64,000 bases of DNA from Leishmania panamensis (taxonomy: Eukaryota; Euglenozoa; Kinetoplastea; Trypanosomatida; Trypanosomatidae), in NCBI RefSeq assembly GCF_000755165.1, contig NC_025877.1:338456-402455 (forward strand), read 5' to 3'. The translations under genes were made by a program, and so were the position numbers. The notes under the pieces were generated by a model. It had not been told where the DNA came from and did not search any database. It saw nothing but the letters and a program-made list of their open reading frames with translations. Below are positions 1 through 10,054 of the stretch, in pieces (position 1 is the stretch's first letter; each line of letters starts with the position of its first letter).

Positions 1-335
1 TCGGCAACTGCACGCACAAGGTGGCAGAAAAGGAGTACATGTTGCGCAAGCTGAATTACCTCAAGAGCGTTCTCTTCTGGGCTGGTCGCACGGAGAGATG
101 CTATACAAGCATCGTGAAGGCACGCTACTACGTACAGCGCTGCGTGTGGAATGCACTGGAGCGCGAGCGCTATCTCTGCGCCTGCGTCGAGGCCGTCGAC
201 TCCTTCGGGAAGAAAGTGCCGGAGGAGCTGCGTCAGAAGGTGATGCCCGAGCTGGAGGTGGCTCTGGTGAGCATGCGCCATTGGGTGTGGGACTGTCCGA
301 ACGGCAAGCGCACCTTTACGCGTCGCCTTGCGTAA
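1..335 (+). CDS. 3' end of an unrecognised protein-coding gene
   Basis: The reading frame is open from the left edge (codons from base 3) to the TAA at 333-335, so this is the last 110 or so codons of a gene whose start lies outside the window. The visible part is rich in Arg, Leu, Glu and aromatic residues and looks helical, with Cys residues in the middle (YLCACVEAV) and a basic C-terminus (KRTFTRRLA). The first ATG inside the window is at about 39, but there is no reason to take it as the start because codons upstream stay open. I do not recognise the family. No signal peptide or membrane segment is visible in this part. Strand and codon use match the other genes. Confidence 0.65.
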   Translation, partial: GNCTHKVAEKEYMLRKLNYLKSVLFWAGRTERCYTSIVKARYYVQRCVWNALERERYLCACVEAVDSFGKKVPEELRQKVMPELEVALVSMRHWVWDCPNGKRTFTRRLA

Positions 336-767
336 AATCGAGTCAGCGTTGTCGGTGCTGTAGCCGAAACGTAAGGCTGAGCAGAGCGATATTGCGCGAT
401 GGCATGCAAGAGTATCCAGGGTGGCACTGCTTCACTCTCCCCTCGCTACTCCCGCCCTACACACGCTTAAGATGCATACGTGCAAGAAGAATGGTCGCGC
501 AGATATGTGCCGTCGAGGTGCATCGTGCAGGCTTGTGCGCACATGTGTGTGCGTGCCGATGTGAAGAGGCAGTCCCCTCTCCCTTTCACCTTTTTACCCT
601 GCTGATCTACTTAGGCCTGGCTTACGGTCTCTTCTGCTTCGTGTCGCGTGCGCGCTCGCTCACAAAGTCGCTTTCCCGTCGCGCCGTGTGTGCGTGGAGA
701 GGAGGCACCGTAGGTTTTCTTTTACACTCGCCTCCGTTCTCTTTCACTGACTAAGCGTACACGTGTA

Positions 768-808
<41 letters not shown>

Positions 809-1616
809 CGAGGGGACACCGCTTCTGCGTGTCACTGAAGACGCCACTCATTCCGTTGTTTGCGTTCGTTTTCTTCCCTTACCTGTTATGCTCTTCATTA
901 GCGTACCCCCATCCTCTGGGCTGCTCAACCGCCCTTGTAGCATATAGGCATTTATGGTGATGTGTGTGTGCGTGTGCGTGTGCGTGCGTGCCTAGAGGAG
1001 CTCGGTTACCTTTCATGTTTTGTGTTGCGCGTCTCTCTTTGTGTGGACTTCCGTGCGCGTACGTGTGATGCGCCTCAACAGCAGCGAGTCCTGGACTACC
1101 CCTATGCTGTGGTGGTCGCTCGGGTGTACTTCCTTTCCGGTACTAACACCCACACATACACACATCCACAGAAGCACAAGGGTTCAAACACTCTATTCCA
1201 CCTTCTGCTCCCCTCCCTCAACCCCAAGAGAGAGCATACAGAGATGCAACGCCGCTGATTTTACCTCTGGCTCGTCTTCTCTTCTGTCGGACCTCTTGTC
1301 ACATGCTCTTCGATGTCTCTCCCTTTTATGCACTTGTCCCTGTCGCCATCTTGCTACGCGTGCCCTGCCTTGCGTGAGCGTGTGTGTGCGTCCCTCTGTC
1401 TCTCTCTCTCTCTGCGTGCGTTCGATCAGCGCTCTTCTTTTCTGTGTGCGCCCTGTACCGTGTCCGTGTCACTGAAAGCTCACCGACATGTCACCATCTC
1501 GACCCTCGTTGCAGCCTTGATGTGCCCACCGTTTCGCCACTTCATCGACTTGACACGTCTTTCCCACAAGCGCGCCTCCTCGCCATGTATTCATTCCCCT
1601 TTTTCATTTTGCAAAA
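336..1616. other. Intergenic spacer with GT microsatellites, no gene seen
   Basis: This stretch holds pyrimidine-rich tracts, a (GT)n run at about 771-805, a second GT/GC-rich run at about 961-990 and CT-rich repeats near 1395-1415. ORFs here are low-complexity translations of these repeats. It probably contains the 3' UTR of the upstream gene. No RNA gene was recognised. Confidence 0.6.
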
Positions 1617-2190
1617 GTGATGAACCCTCTTGACGGGGGACACACCCCAGTGCGTCGCATCCCCAGGGTTCGATGCCTTCACTCGGTGTGTGGGGAAGCC
1701 AAGGAGCCGATCCCCTCTCTCCCTGCCAATGCCGGACCACCTCTGGTGGGGGCCGGGTTAAGTGCCTGCGGCGTGGGGGGGTGGTCGGGGCGATTTACTG
1801 CTGCTGCTGCTGCTGTCGGGGGTCAGGTTCTGGAGGGCGTGGCGTCGGAGCGACCTGCAGCCGGAGCACGGCTGCACCATTCACATGATGAGCAGCGCTT
1901 CCGCGTGACTCGAACGTATCTCATCTGGGCCTCACTGCCTACTGGTACGGGGTGCGTCCGACATCCCGAGGGGGATGCCCCAGGTGGCGACCGAGATAGT
2001 GGGCGCGGCTGCGGGGCGGAGGGTGGGTGGAGTTTGCGGCAGGGGCCGCGCTCAGACCACCGAGTCGGCGCATTGCTGTGGCGCGTGTCTACGGCTGCCT
2101 CGCACCCCGCGGGTGGGCCTGTTGCAGGCCGGAGGGTGGGTGGAGTGGTGTTTGACCGCATGTGCTGTGTATGGCAGAGAGTGGACACGT
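1617..2190 (+). mobile_element. Diverged SIDER-type degenerate retroposon
   Basis: About 575 bp collinear with the three near-identical elements at 16368, 31900 and 51398, but with many substitutions and indels. Shared landmarks in order are GACACACCCCAGTGCG near the left end, CTCCCTGCCAATGCCG, GGTGGGGGCCGGGTTAAGTGCCTG, GGCGTGGCGTCGGAGC, TGGCGACCG, GGCGCATTGCTGT and the right end TTTGACCGCATGTGCTGTGTATGGCAGAGAGTGG. Size, GC content, intergenic position in the transcription direction and lack of coding capacity fit the SIDER (short interspersed degenerate retroposon) family of Leishmania, known to lie in 3' UTRs and influence mRNA stability or translation. A CTG triplet expansion is present near 1798-1814. 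The family name rests on recall of SIDER features, not a database search. Confidence 0.75.
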
Positions 2191-2763
2191 CAGTAGAAGT
2201 GAATCTCACCTGTTCTTGCTGTTTTTCCCGGATTCTTTCTGCTGCTCACCGTGCGCTTGGCATGTGCCCTCGACACCTATACCGACATACCTCGACCTTA
2301 TCATATTGTCCCACCTGATGGGTGACACCCAAGAGGGTCTCGTCATCTCCCGCAGAGTCACGTCTTTTGTTCGAATACCCGCTTGTTTGTCTCTCTTTCG
2401 CTGTGTTGCTACACACGCATGCGCAAGGAGTTTACTTCGCTTCGAATGATGCCTGTGCGACAAGAGCGGGCCGAGCAGTGCGGAGAGACTGTCTATGTGT
2501 AGGCGACTGGTGTGTGTGTGTGTGTGTGTGAGCCTGGGCTGAGCAAAAGTCTCGTCGTCGCTTTATATTGCTCGCTTGAGCGATGCGGGGAGAAAGGACC
2601 GCTTTAACTGCTCCGCCTTTTCCCTCACCTCCTCTCAATCTCGTCAGTGTCTGGCCACCGCTGTGGTGCTCAGCAACACAGGTTCGGCCGTCATCCTCTA
2701 TTTGGTATTCTTTATCCTCTTCTCATCACCTTCACTTTATCCTGGTGAAGCGCGTTTCCTCCG
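2191..2763. other. Spacer upstream of the carrier gene
   Basis: Mixed pyrimidine-rich sequence with a (GT)n run at 2511-2529. A pyrimidine-rich stretch at about 2690-2750 before the ATG at 2764 is the likely region of trans-splicing for the carrier mRNA. No gene was seen. Confidence 0.5.
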
Positions 2764-3780
2764 ATGTCTACCGTGGACATGTACGTCGATGGGGCTGTCG
2801 CCTCCATGTGTGCCACGGTCATCTCCAACCCCTTCGACGTGATGCGAACGCGCATGCAGCTGCAGGGTGAGCTGTGCAGGCGTGGTGAGTACAAGGTTCT
2901 GTACAACAACCTGGCGCTGGGAATGGTGCGTGTGGCTCGCGAAGAGGGCTTGCGTGCACTGCAGAAGGGCCTCGCCTCGTCCGTGATGTGGCAGGTGATG
3001 CAGAACGGTATCCGAATCGGATTGTATCCTGCTGTGCGTGCCGAGGTGAGCTATGCGTGCGGGTCGGATGCCATCTACGTCTCGGTGCTCGCGGGTGCCT
3101 TGTGCGGCCTCATGGGCAGCTATTTCTCCTCACCGTTCCAGCTAGTGAAGACGCGCCTGCAATCGCAGCGCAGCACGGTTGTGACGACGCGTTGCGATGC
3201 GCTGTCGAAGGCGACGACTGGGGAGCAGTATGACTACACTGGCGTGCGTGATGCGTTCCGCAAGATCTTCAAGGCCGGTGGTCTTCGAGCACTTTGGAAG
3301 GGCTCGCACATTGCGGCCCAGCGCACGCTGGTCGGCTCTGCAGCACAGTTAGCCGCGTACGACGTGGCAAAGCCTACGATCTGCCAAAGGATGGGATGGT
3401 CCCCCTCTGACATTCGTGTGCATATCTGCGCCGCCATTTTTTCGGCCTCATGTGTCATGTGCTTCATGAACCCACTGGACGTTGTCATGACGCGCTCCTT
3501 TAATCACCGCGTTGGTGAACCCGTAGTCTACTCCTCAAACCTCGCTGTAGCGACCTGGAAGATCTACCGCGTTGAGGGCGTGCGTGGGCTGTACAAGGGC
3601 TCCATGGCGCTGTTCTCCCGCTCCGCGCCGCACAGCATTGCGACATTCGTGTCGCTGGAGTACCTGCGCAAGCTCCGGGAGCGATACACAAGCCGGTCGT
3701 ACACCTCTGGGTCTACTGTGGACAAGTCGATTGGGTTTCACAGACTCCCTGATGCAAAAAGTGACAAGCATACCGCCTAG
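2764..3780 (+). CDS. Mitochondrial carrier, SLC25A34/35 (Oac1)-like
   Basis: This 338-residue protein has the three-fold repeat of the mitochondrial carrier family (SLC25), six membrane helices exchanging metabolites across the inner mitochondrial membrane. Odd-helix signatures are PFDVMRTRMQ at about residue 23, PFQLVKTRLQ at about 124 and PLDVVMTRSF at about 237. The second repeat has Q and the third has M where the canonical Px[DE]xx[KR] motif has an acidic or basic residue. The PxxLVKTRLQ form in repeat 2, the PxDVxxTRxxN form in repeat 3 and the RSAPHS segment near the last helix resemble SLC25A34/35 and yeast Oac1 (oxaloacetate/sulfate carrier), so a dicarboxylate-type substrate is inferred, not shown. 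The length is near the family norm of about 300, with a hydrophilic Ser-rich C-terminal tail. The first ATG of the frame is used. Confidence 0.9.
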   Translation: MSTVDMYVDGAVASMCATVISNPFDVMRTRMQLQGELCRRGEYKVLYNNLALGMVRVAREEGLRALQKGLASSVMWQVMQNGIRIGLYPAVRAEVSYACGSDAIYVSVLAGALCGLMGSYFSSPFQLVKTRLQSQRSTVVTTRCDALSKATTGEQYDYTGVRDAFRKIFKAGGLRALWKGSHIAAQRTLVGSAAQLAAYDVAKPTICQRMGWSPSDIRVHICAAIFSASCVMCFMNPLDVVMTRSFNHRVGEPVVYSSNLAVATWKIYRVEGVRGLYKGSMALFSRSAPHSIATFVSLEYLRKLRERYTSRSYTSGSTVDKSIGFHRLPDAKSDKHTA

Positions 3781-3927
3781 TGCACTGCGTTGGGCACTGT
3801 TCATCGGCGCGGAGTTGTCTTTGGCGTACGCGGCTGAGTCAGCTGATTGCCATTCGCTGCTGTTACTCCACCTTCTTCTCCATACGTTTTGCCGGCCATG
3901 TTGTTAGGTGCCACGTGGTTGGGCTAA

Positions 3928-3981
3928 GCGTAGAGGGCCAGAGGGGCAAGTGTGTCGCCTTGCCTCTCTGGCCCTCTACGC
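3928..3981 (+). repeat. Long near-perfect inverted repeat (23-bp hairpin)
   Basis: Bases 3928-3950 and 3959-3981 are reverse complements over 23 bp with one mismatch (a G.U pair if transcribed) around an 8-base loop (TGTGTCGC). The stem core is GCGTAGAGGGCCAGAGG on the left. It lies about 150 bases after the carrier stop codon, so it would sit in that gene's 3' UTR. Trypanosomatid Pol II transcription does not need hairpin terminators, so a role as an RNA structural element is more plausible than termination. Confidence 0.85.
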
Positions 3982-4851
3982 GTGCGGCGGTGGCTGTGTT
4001 GCACTGCACACCACCGTATTTGTCGCGCTCCGCACCTGCGCTGCCGTCTTTTGGGGATCCAAGGCGGCATTCGAAGTGCGACCGACACATGGGAGGAGGG
4101 GGGGACGACGAAAAAGATTCCAAAGAGACACATGTAGAGAGCGGGGCGGCTACCAGCTAGTAGTGCGGTGGCGGCTCGAGCAGCTCAGCTGTGGAGCAAA
4201 TGGCCGAGGATACCAGGCCTTATTTCTTCATATATGTAAGCGAAAAAGAAGAAGAAAATGCACACATTTTTGATGGGTGATGAAAGAGAAGAGGACCGCA
4301 CCCTTTAGTGCACAGCCCAGGGTCTGCCTTGCCTGAGCCTCGTGTGCGTGTGGCGGCGGCGGCAACCATGCCTGGAAAAGGCGAAGGTGGTCCATCCCGA
4401 CGTTACCTGTGGAGTCTGGCCTTCTTCTCTTGCCTTGAGACCTTTTTGCATTGAGTTTTTCTTCTCTCTTGCAATGCGCACTCTCTCATTGCGTTTGTTT
4501 TTCCTCGCCACCTTGACAGTAGTCACCAGTCCGCGGCCCGGCGTTGGTTTCTCTTTCTGTATACAGCATCCCTGTACTGCACCGCTCCCTTTCTTCTCGC
4601 TAACTATTTTGCCCTCGCTCTCTTGCTGGTGCTTGTTGTGCCCCTTGCTAACACGCGCGCTCCTTTTCACTCTCGCGCAGCTCGTGGATACGGCGGAGGA
4701 CATTGTGCTGCACCTACCAAAGTCGTTGCGTCAGCGCAGGACCGACGGGAGGCGGCGTTTGAATAAGCGTAGGAAAGGCGATTAATCTGTGGCTCTCGTA
4801 CTGAGGCATCTCTTTATCGTTTTGCCCTCTGTTACAGCAGTGCTCCTTCGG
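3982..4851. other. Intergenic spacer, no gene seen
   Basis: Spacer between the carrier and the GGQ protein. The 4440-4680 part is strongly pyrimidine-rich and includes several candidate splice acceptor AGs (for example CTCTCGCGCAG ending at 4680). ORFs in both directions here are low-complexity. Confidence 0.5.
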
Positions 4852-5463
4852 ATGCCAGTGCGGCTGCTGCTGGGTACGGGCTTGGTTCACGCCCGTCGGG
4901 TACCCCGGGGACTGTCACCGATGCTCTCCTGCTGCACCCCACACCACCTCACGGCTTCCTTATCGTCGCTGACTGAGAGGGCGCGTGCGTCGCACATTAG
5001 CTCTTTCAAGGAGTCAGGGTACTATCGGCTGGAGAACCCAAAGCGCATCAGCATCGACCCCTGCGTCTACGAGATTCGCACGATGCGCGGCAGCGGCCCG
5101 GGCGGCCAGGGCGTAGATAGCAGCAGCAACAAAGTGGAGCTGCGCGCGGACATGGAGCTCCTGTCTGAGTTTTTTGATGAGGAGCTTCTCGCCGCACTGC
5201 GGCGCAATGAGGCCGGTGGCGCTCTCACTGCTGACGGGACAACCATTCTCGTGAGTTGTCATGAACACCGTAGCGCTTTGCAGAACAAAGAGGGCTGTCT
5301 GCGCAAGTTGCAGGCGCTTCTGCACAAGGCATCTTGGGTGCCACCGGTGGAGGCCGACCCCGTTGAGCGGCCATCTTTCGTCGTCACCGAGCACAAGGGT
5401 AGACGACGCAAGAAGAGCAACATGGGCCGCATGACCCGATCCGCGCGTTGTGGGCTGTGGTGA
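4852..5463 (+). CDS. GGQ-motif class I release-factor-like protein (ICT1/Pth4-like), probably mitochondrial
   Basis: This 203-residue protein carries the catalytic loop of class I release factors, SGPGGQGVDSSSNKVELR, with Gly84-Gly85-Gln86 as the peptidyl-tRNA hydrolysis triplet. A long helical insert follows, then a Lys/Arg-rich tail (KGRRRKKSNMGRMTRS), as in ribosome-rescue factors such as ICT1/MRPL58 and Pth4, which release stalled peptides on mitoribosomes. It lacks the codon-recognition domains of RF1/RF2, which fits its short length. The N-terminal 50 residues are Arg/Leu-rich with few acidic residues, consistent with a mitochondrial presequence (inference). The frame extends upstream to 4789 only through non-ATG codons, and the first ATG is at 4852. 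The insert LTADGTTILVSCHEHRSALQNKEGC matches the family's strand-helix portion after the GGQ loop. The exact subfamily cannot be settled by eye. Confidence 0.85.
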   Translation: MPVRLLLGTGLVHARRVPRGLSPMLSCCTPHHLTASLSSLTERARASHISSFKESGYYRLENPKRISIDPCVYEIRTMRGSGPGGQGVDSSSNKVELRADMELLSEFFDEELLAALRRNEAGGALTADGTTILVSCHEHRSALQNKEGCLRKLQALLHKASWVPPVEADPVERPSFVVTEHKGRRRKKSNMGRMTRSARCGLW

Positions 5464-6292
5464 GATAAGGCAGCTTGTAGGAGGGTGGCTGATCGAATAG
5501 TTTTGTGCTGCGTCGTGTTCGCTTGTAGGTGAGTGTGTAGTTTTTGGCAGTCTCGTTCCCCTACTGCTGCCCCATGCCTAGCCTTGCACAATGTTGCACC
5601 TGTACAGTGTTTCTCGTGTTTTCTCATGGCCGCCCTACCCCATCCCTCTCTTCTCACTCGCTCGCTCTCCCTCGCCTTGCGCCACGATGACAGACTTTAT
5701 TGTCATCCTCCTCGCCTCCCCCCTCCCTCCTCACCCCCCTTGCCCCTTCCTTGATGCCCACAAGCGCCGTGAAGGCAAGGGTTGTATTGGTAACAAGGCA
5801 CCATGGGCGCTGACGGCTCTCTACCCACAACGCGTGCAGCGGAGGCTGCTGCAACGCGTAGGGTCGCGCCTGCTCTTTCTCTGCTCTTTCTTCTTGTGCA
5901 CTCCCTCTGTGTTCACAGCATACACCCACAGCCACAACAGTACACGCTTTAGGCAAGGCAAACAGATGCTCCTCGTCGCGCAAGACGGTCTACACACAGC
6001 ACGACCTTTACTGCATTGTAGTAAGCTGTGGACTGTTTTCCCTTTTCTCCAATGCGCTTCACACTTTGGCAGAGTGCTCCGCCGCCACGTTTGTGAGTGG
6101 TGCTGCTCCACTTTTTCTATTATTTCCGCTTCCTCCTCACCTTCTCTTCTCCCTCTCCAGCTTCTCCATTCCCTCTTCGTGTCGTTTCCACGTGGATGCC
6201 TCTTCCCCGTACCATCACCTCCGCGCCAGTCCTTCGTGGCCCGTTCACCCCCATTTTCTCCCGCTTTTCGCCTCGTTCACCCTGTGGCCAAA
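5464..6292. other. Intergenic spacer with splice-acceptor-like pyrimidine tract
   Basis: C/T-rich spacer. A long pyrimidine tract at about 6130-6158 followed by AG at 6159-6160, and a second AG near 6230, are candidate spliced-leader acceptors for the SDHAF2-like gene. An out-of-frame ATG at about 6195 would form a short upstream ORF if the first AG is used. No gene was seen. Confidence 0.5.
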
Positions 6293-6973
6293 ATGCTGCG
6301 CAGGATCGCTCTATCGAACGGCGCTGCTGCTTCTGCTGCTGTTGTGCCTCTCGCCGACTCTCTCTCTCTGCGCTGGTGCAGCAGCTTGACAAGTGACCAG
6401 CTCAGCGCAGCTGGCGCTGGCATGTTCACTTCTAGGATCGAAAAGACGCTTCGCGAGAAGGTGTTTTCAGAGGACTTTGCTGTCATGAAGACCGTCACGC
6501 CGAAGGAGGCCGAGCTACTGAAGAAGTGGCGCGCTGGTGACGGCACGCCGGAGCAGTCCTCGCACCAACGGAAGTCTTCCGGTACGGCTGACCCATCTGA
6601 TGTAGAGCCGCAGGTTGCAGAGGGCGCTCGGACTGTGACGGTGTCGAACGGGCAGACGTTCCACGACTCCCGTTCTGTCAACCCCAATGAGAGTGTAGAG
6701 AGCAAGCGCCGTCGGCTCATTTACCAGTCGCGGTACCGCGGTATGGTGGAGATGGACCTCATCTTTGGCCACTTTGCCCGGTGTAAGCTGGAAACCCTCG
6801 ACGCCGCCATGCTGAACGAGTACGACATTCTCCTGAAGCAGCTGGACAGTGAGCTGTTTTGCTGGCTGGTCATGGGCGTGGATGCACCAGAGGAGGTGTC
6901 GAAGCTGCGCTGCTTTGATGAGCTGCGTCGCTTCATCAATGAGGAGCGTGCAGAGCTGCTGGTGCTCAACTGA
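6293..6973 (+). CDS. SDHAF2: Succinate dehydrogenase assembly factor 2 (Sdh5/SDHAF2) homologue
   Basis: SDHAF2 promotes covalent FAD attachment to the SDH flavoprotein in the mitochondrial matrix. The C-terminal half of this 226-residue protein shows the family core: KRRRLIYQSRYRGMVEMDL followed by IFGHFARCKLETLDA, then LNEYDILLKQLDSELFCWLV, at about residues 138-195. The RGM(L/V)E(N/M)DL segment and the downstream LxxYDxLL...D...W pattern are the family signature. The N-terminus (MLRRIALSNGAAASAAVV...) is typical of a mitochondrial targeting peptide. A hydrophilic, poorly conserved linker (about 70-135) makes it longer than the usual 140-165 residues. The ATG at 6293 was chosen because the targeting peptide starts there. 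The same frame is open further upstream, but that part is pyrimidine-derived, low-complexity translation in presumed 5' UTR. Confidence 0.88.
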   Translation: MLRRIALSNGAAASAAVVPLADSLSLRWCSSLTSDQLSAAGAGMFTSRIEKTLREKVFSEDFAVMKTVTPKEAELLKKWRAGDGTPEQSSHQRKSSGTADPSDVEPQVAEGARTVTVSNGQTFHDSRSVNPNESVESKRRRLIYQSRYRGMVEMDLIFGHFARCKLETLDAAMLNEYDILLKQLDSELFCWLVMGVDAPEEVSKLRCFDELRRFINEERAELLVLN

Positions 6974-7678
6974 GCAGCGCGGGAGAGGCATCCTCACCTC
7001 CCTTATGAGGGTGACAGTCCTCCTTTACTTATGGCGGCTGGCTCTTCTAGGATAAGAAGGGCGTCCACGCGTCGTTTGGCAGCTCTTGTGGAGCTGCCAC
7101 CCCCCTCCTCCTTCCTCGGCCGCCCCTCTCGCCTCCGTCTCTTTCTTCTTGTCAAATCCGCTATCCTTTGCGTTCATCCGCGTGCGAGCACGACATCTGC
7201 TGACGGTGTTTACCGTTCTTTAGTGTCTTCTCACTCGTTACCTTCCTCGTTCGCGCTCTCTTTCCTCTCTTTCCCTGTTTTGCAATTGTGTGTGTGTCTC
7301 TCTCGCGATGGGCATGGATTGTGGCGCTACGCTCAAATGAAGAAGCTGCTGGGAACACAGTGAGACATGCGAAACCCCCTTTGACGTTGCCTTCTTCCCC
7401 TAGCCTACCCTTCTCCTCCCCTGCTGTCATCTTTGAGCAGGAGTAGTCACGCCAATGCGCGGGGTTCAGAGAGACGGAGACACAGGGGACTGCTAAGCAC
7501 CCCTTTTCCCTGGCAATCCTCTGCTGGGGGAGGGGGGAACCCTCGCCCTTCTCATCTCTGTTTCTTTCTTGGTTGCCACACTTCTGTTGCTGCTTGAAAC
7601 GGCGCCTTTATTGTGTGAGCGCCATCCTCTTCCTCACTCGCTGTCTGCACCGCTTTCCGCGACTCGACGGAGAAGTGA
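6974..7678. other. Spacer, pyrimidine-rich, no gene seen
   Basis: Probably the 3' UTR of the SDHAF2-like gene, followed by spacer. It contains CT-rich tracts near 7150-7290 and a G-rich stretch near 7525-7545. No coding or RNA gene was recognised. Confidence 0.5.
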
Positions 7679-8419
7679 ATGAGCCTGCTGCAACAGCAGT
7701 TTGCGGCCCCCCATCTGCACTGTTCCTTTCCTGGACCAAGCTGTCGCGAAGGGGCCGTCGACTAGCACCCCAGGGAGGAGCTCGCACAGGCCAATGCCAC
7801 CCGATGAGGGGGGCAGAGCTCGCCCCCTCGGTTGTGTTCGGCGGCCGATGGGTACGCTGCCCCCGTAGTCGCGGAGGATCTGTTGCAACTGCAGCGTATT
7901 GTTTGTGGGTTTCTCATCAGGCGACAGTGCGAGCAGAGGTTCTAGGAGCGACAAGAGAAGCCCCTTGATCTTCATAAGGGGGTGCTTCTGCGAACGCCGG
8001 TGCTGTCGCCAAGTGCGACACCGGTGAAAGAGAGTGTCGTGGTCGATAGGTTTGCGGTTGGTGGTGCTGCTGCCGTACTGAGCATCAACACGGACCAGAG
8101 GTCGACCTCCTCGTACGAGATGAGTGATCGGACCCATTTTACGGCCCCGCTGCTGCCGGCCACCTCAGCGCGGTGTCAGAGCTCAGCACCCGCCCTGTGG
8201 GGAGGCCGCGAGCCTGCAGTCCCCCCTCGGGCACGGCTGCGGGCTCGTGGTGTGCGGAGGTGACTTGTGGTTGTGATGACGTTTGCCCCGGCGCACCCCG
8301 AATCGTGTGGACGGCTCAGCACGCATGCGCACCCGCGCACCGCCTCTCTGCTTGTGCTGCGCTGCGGTGAGGTCGAGCGTAAGCCTGTGCCTCGCCTGCG
8401 CTGCGTGCAGTGGGATTAG
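7679..8419 (+). pseudogene. Decayed gene with an IQ motif, four premature stops in one frame
   Basis: Starting at ATG 7679 (MSLLQQQFAAPHLH...) one frame reads coherently for about 246 codons to TAG 8417-8419, interrupted by TAG 7763, TGA 7805, TAG 7943 and TGA 8261. Between stops the translation has ordinary coding composition rather than repeat-like sequence: AEDLLQLQRIVCGFLIRRQ is an IQ (calmodulin-binding) motif, followed by TPVKESVVVDRFAVGG and, after the TGA at 8261, LVVVMTFAPAHPESCGRL and LLVLRCGEVERKPVPRLRC. No frameshift is needed. The parent family is not recognised beyond the IQ motif. Sequencing error alone is unlikely to give four stops. An intact orthologue between SDHAF2 and the WW/kinesin-like gene in a related species would confirm it. 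Confidence 0.6.
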
Positions 8420-10054
8420 AATGGGCTGGACGGCGCCCAAGGGTGCTGACCGGCCCGGCTCCTTGGCATAGCCGCAATGCAGCCCAAAGGTCGGTGTGAT
8501 CTATGGCTGTGTAGGCGTTTAGCAGTTGACTTGTTCGTGGGGGGAGGGACACGTCAACTGCTCAGCATAAGGGCATGCCGCCATGTTCCTGAGCGACGGA
8601 GTTCGAAGTCAGTCGCCTTACGGTGCGTTGTGTATATGCGAATCTGCGCTCGAGCAGAGTCTGCCTGCCATTTCGCCTTCTTCTTGCTCGCGTAGTTCGT
8701 ACACTGTCACCGGCACATTCATGTGAGCGTACTGGCCGAGGCGCAAGCCATAGAACGCGGCGGTGGCAGCGAGGTGGCAGTGTGCCATCTACGCAGATGC
8801 ACATGTGTCTCTTGTAGATGCCCACTGGCGGACTGCTTCTCCTTTGTGGAAAAAATAACGAACTCCTTCGTATTTGAGGGAGAGAACAGAGAGGGAGGGG
8901 CGTGCAGTGATACTCTCTAGCAGCAGCGCAGTCAACAGGCGTTGTGTCCGTGCCAATGCTTCATCATTCCCCCCGCCATTCATTCATACTCGTGCCACTA
9001 CCACACGGTGTGACGCGAGCGGAGGAGATGGACAAGTGTAGGAGAAGGCAGTTTGCAACAGTCCCCCCCCTCTCTTCCCTCGGCAAAGACATTCCTGCGT
9101 TGATATCTCGATACACGATGTTCACGCACTCTCACCCAGACACGCACCGTTCTCCACTCTTGGCTACCTCCCCTTCTTTATTTCTCCTCCCTCCATGCCT
9201 CACAACCTACTCCTTACAACTCCCCGTACCCATAATACCTTCCCTCCACGTCTCTCACTGCTGTTGTTGCTGCTCTTACCATTGCCACCACCTCCCTCTC
9301 AGTGCACTTGTTTTCACCTTGCTAAGCCTTTGAGTTCCTTTGATTTTGCACCACACCTCTGCTTCAGCTCCTCGACTACGTTGGTCAGGCAGACCGAAGC
9401 GCTAGAGGGTCAGAGAGAGGGGAGGGCGGTCTAGCTTGGCAGTACTGTACGGCGCAGACCCCCCCTCCTCACACAAGCGCAACGCTGGGATTAAAATTTT
9501 TTTTCTTTTTTTGCCGTCACCTCATACACGTTCCCATCAAGTCTCTATACACACATACGCACACGAGTACTCAAGTAAAAGGCAAACGTTCACTTACTAC
9601 GCAGGCGATCTGCTCATCACCGTCTTCTCACTACCGCCGTTGCTGCGCTCGCCCCCCCTCCCCGGTCAACAAAACGACGCGGTCTACGACGACGAAATAA
9701 GGTGGAGGGGCAGCGAGGCTGATACTGCGAAGAGCGTTTCAGTACGGCCAAGAGTACGTTTCTCTCGACCCACTTGCACACAAGACACCTCTCTACCTAG
9801 AACTGAACATGCGACGAGCGTGAGCGGGTGTAGAGATCACAGCAGCGGCACCGTAACCCCCTCCCTCTCACTGACGGACGGAAAACCCCTCCACCGTCTT
9901 CCGCTTCAACCTCGCATTCCGCCCGGCGACAGCCTCCTGTTCTTTCACTTCGCAGCACCACTGCCATCACGTCCGCCGACAAAAGTTGAGGTCACGCAAA
10001 GGGGACGCTTCTGTCTCCATTCTTCCAGGTGGCTGCGGCGCTTTAGCGGACTTC
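8420..10054. other. Intergenic spacer, includes a 10-bp hairpin
   Basis: No gene was seen. Bases 8521-8530 (AGCAGTTGAC) and 8553-8562 are perfect reverse complements around a 22-base G-rich loop. Downstream, 9170-9340 is strongly pyrimidine-rich and 9495-9515 is T-rich. The longer ORF at 9436-10176 reads through spacer into the start of the next gene in another frame. Confidence 0.5.

Noticed and set aside
98..754. 218-residue ORF after the first gene
   Set aside because: Arg/Ser/Cys-rich translation that starts out of frame inside the first gene and continues through spacer repeats; no family resemblance.
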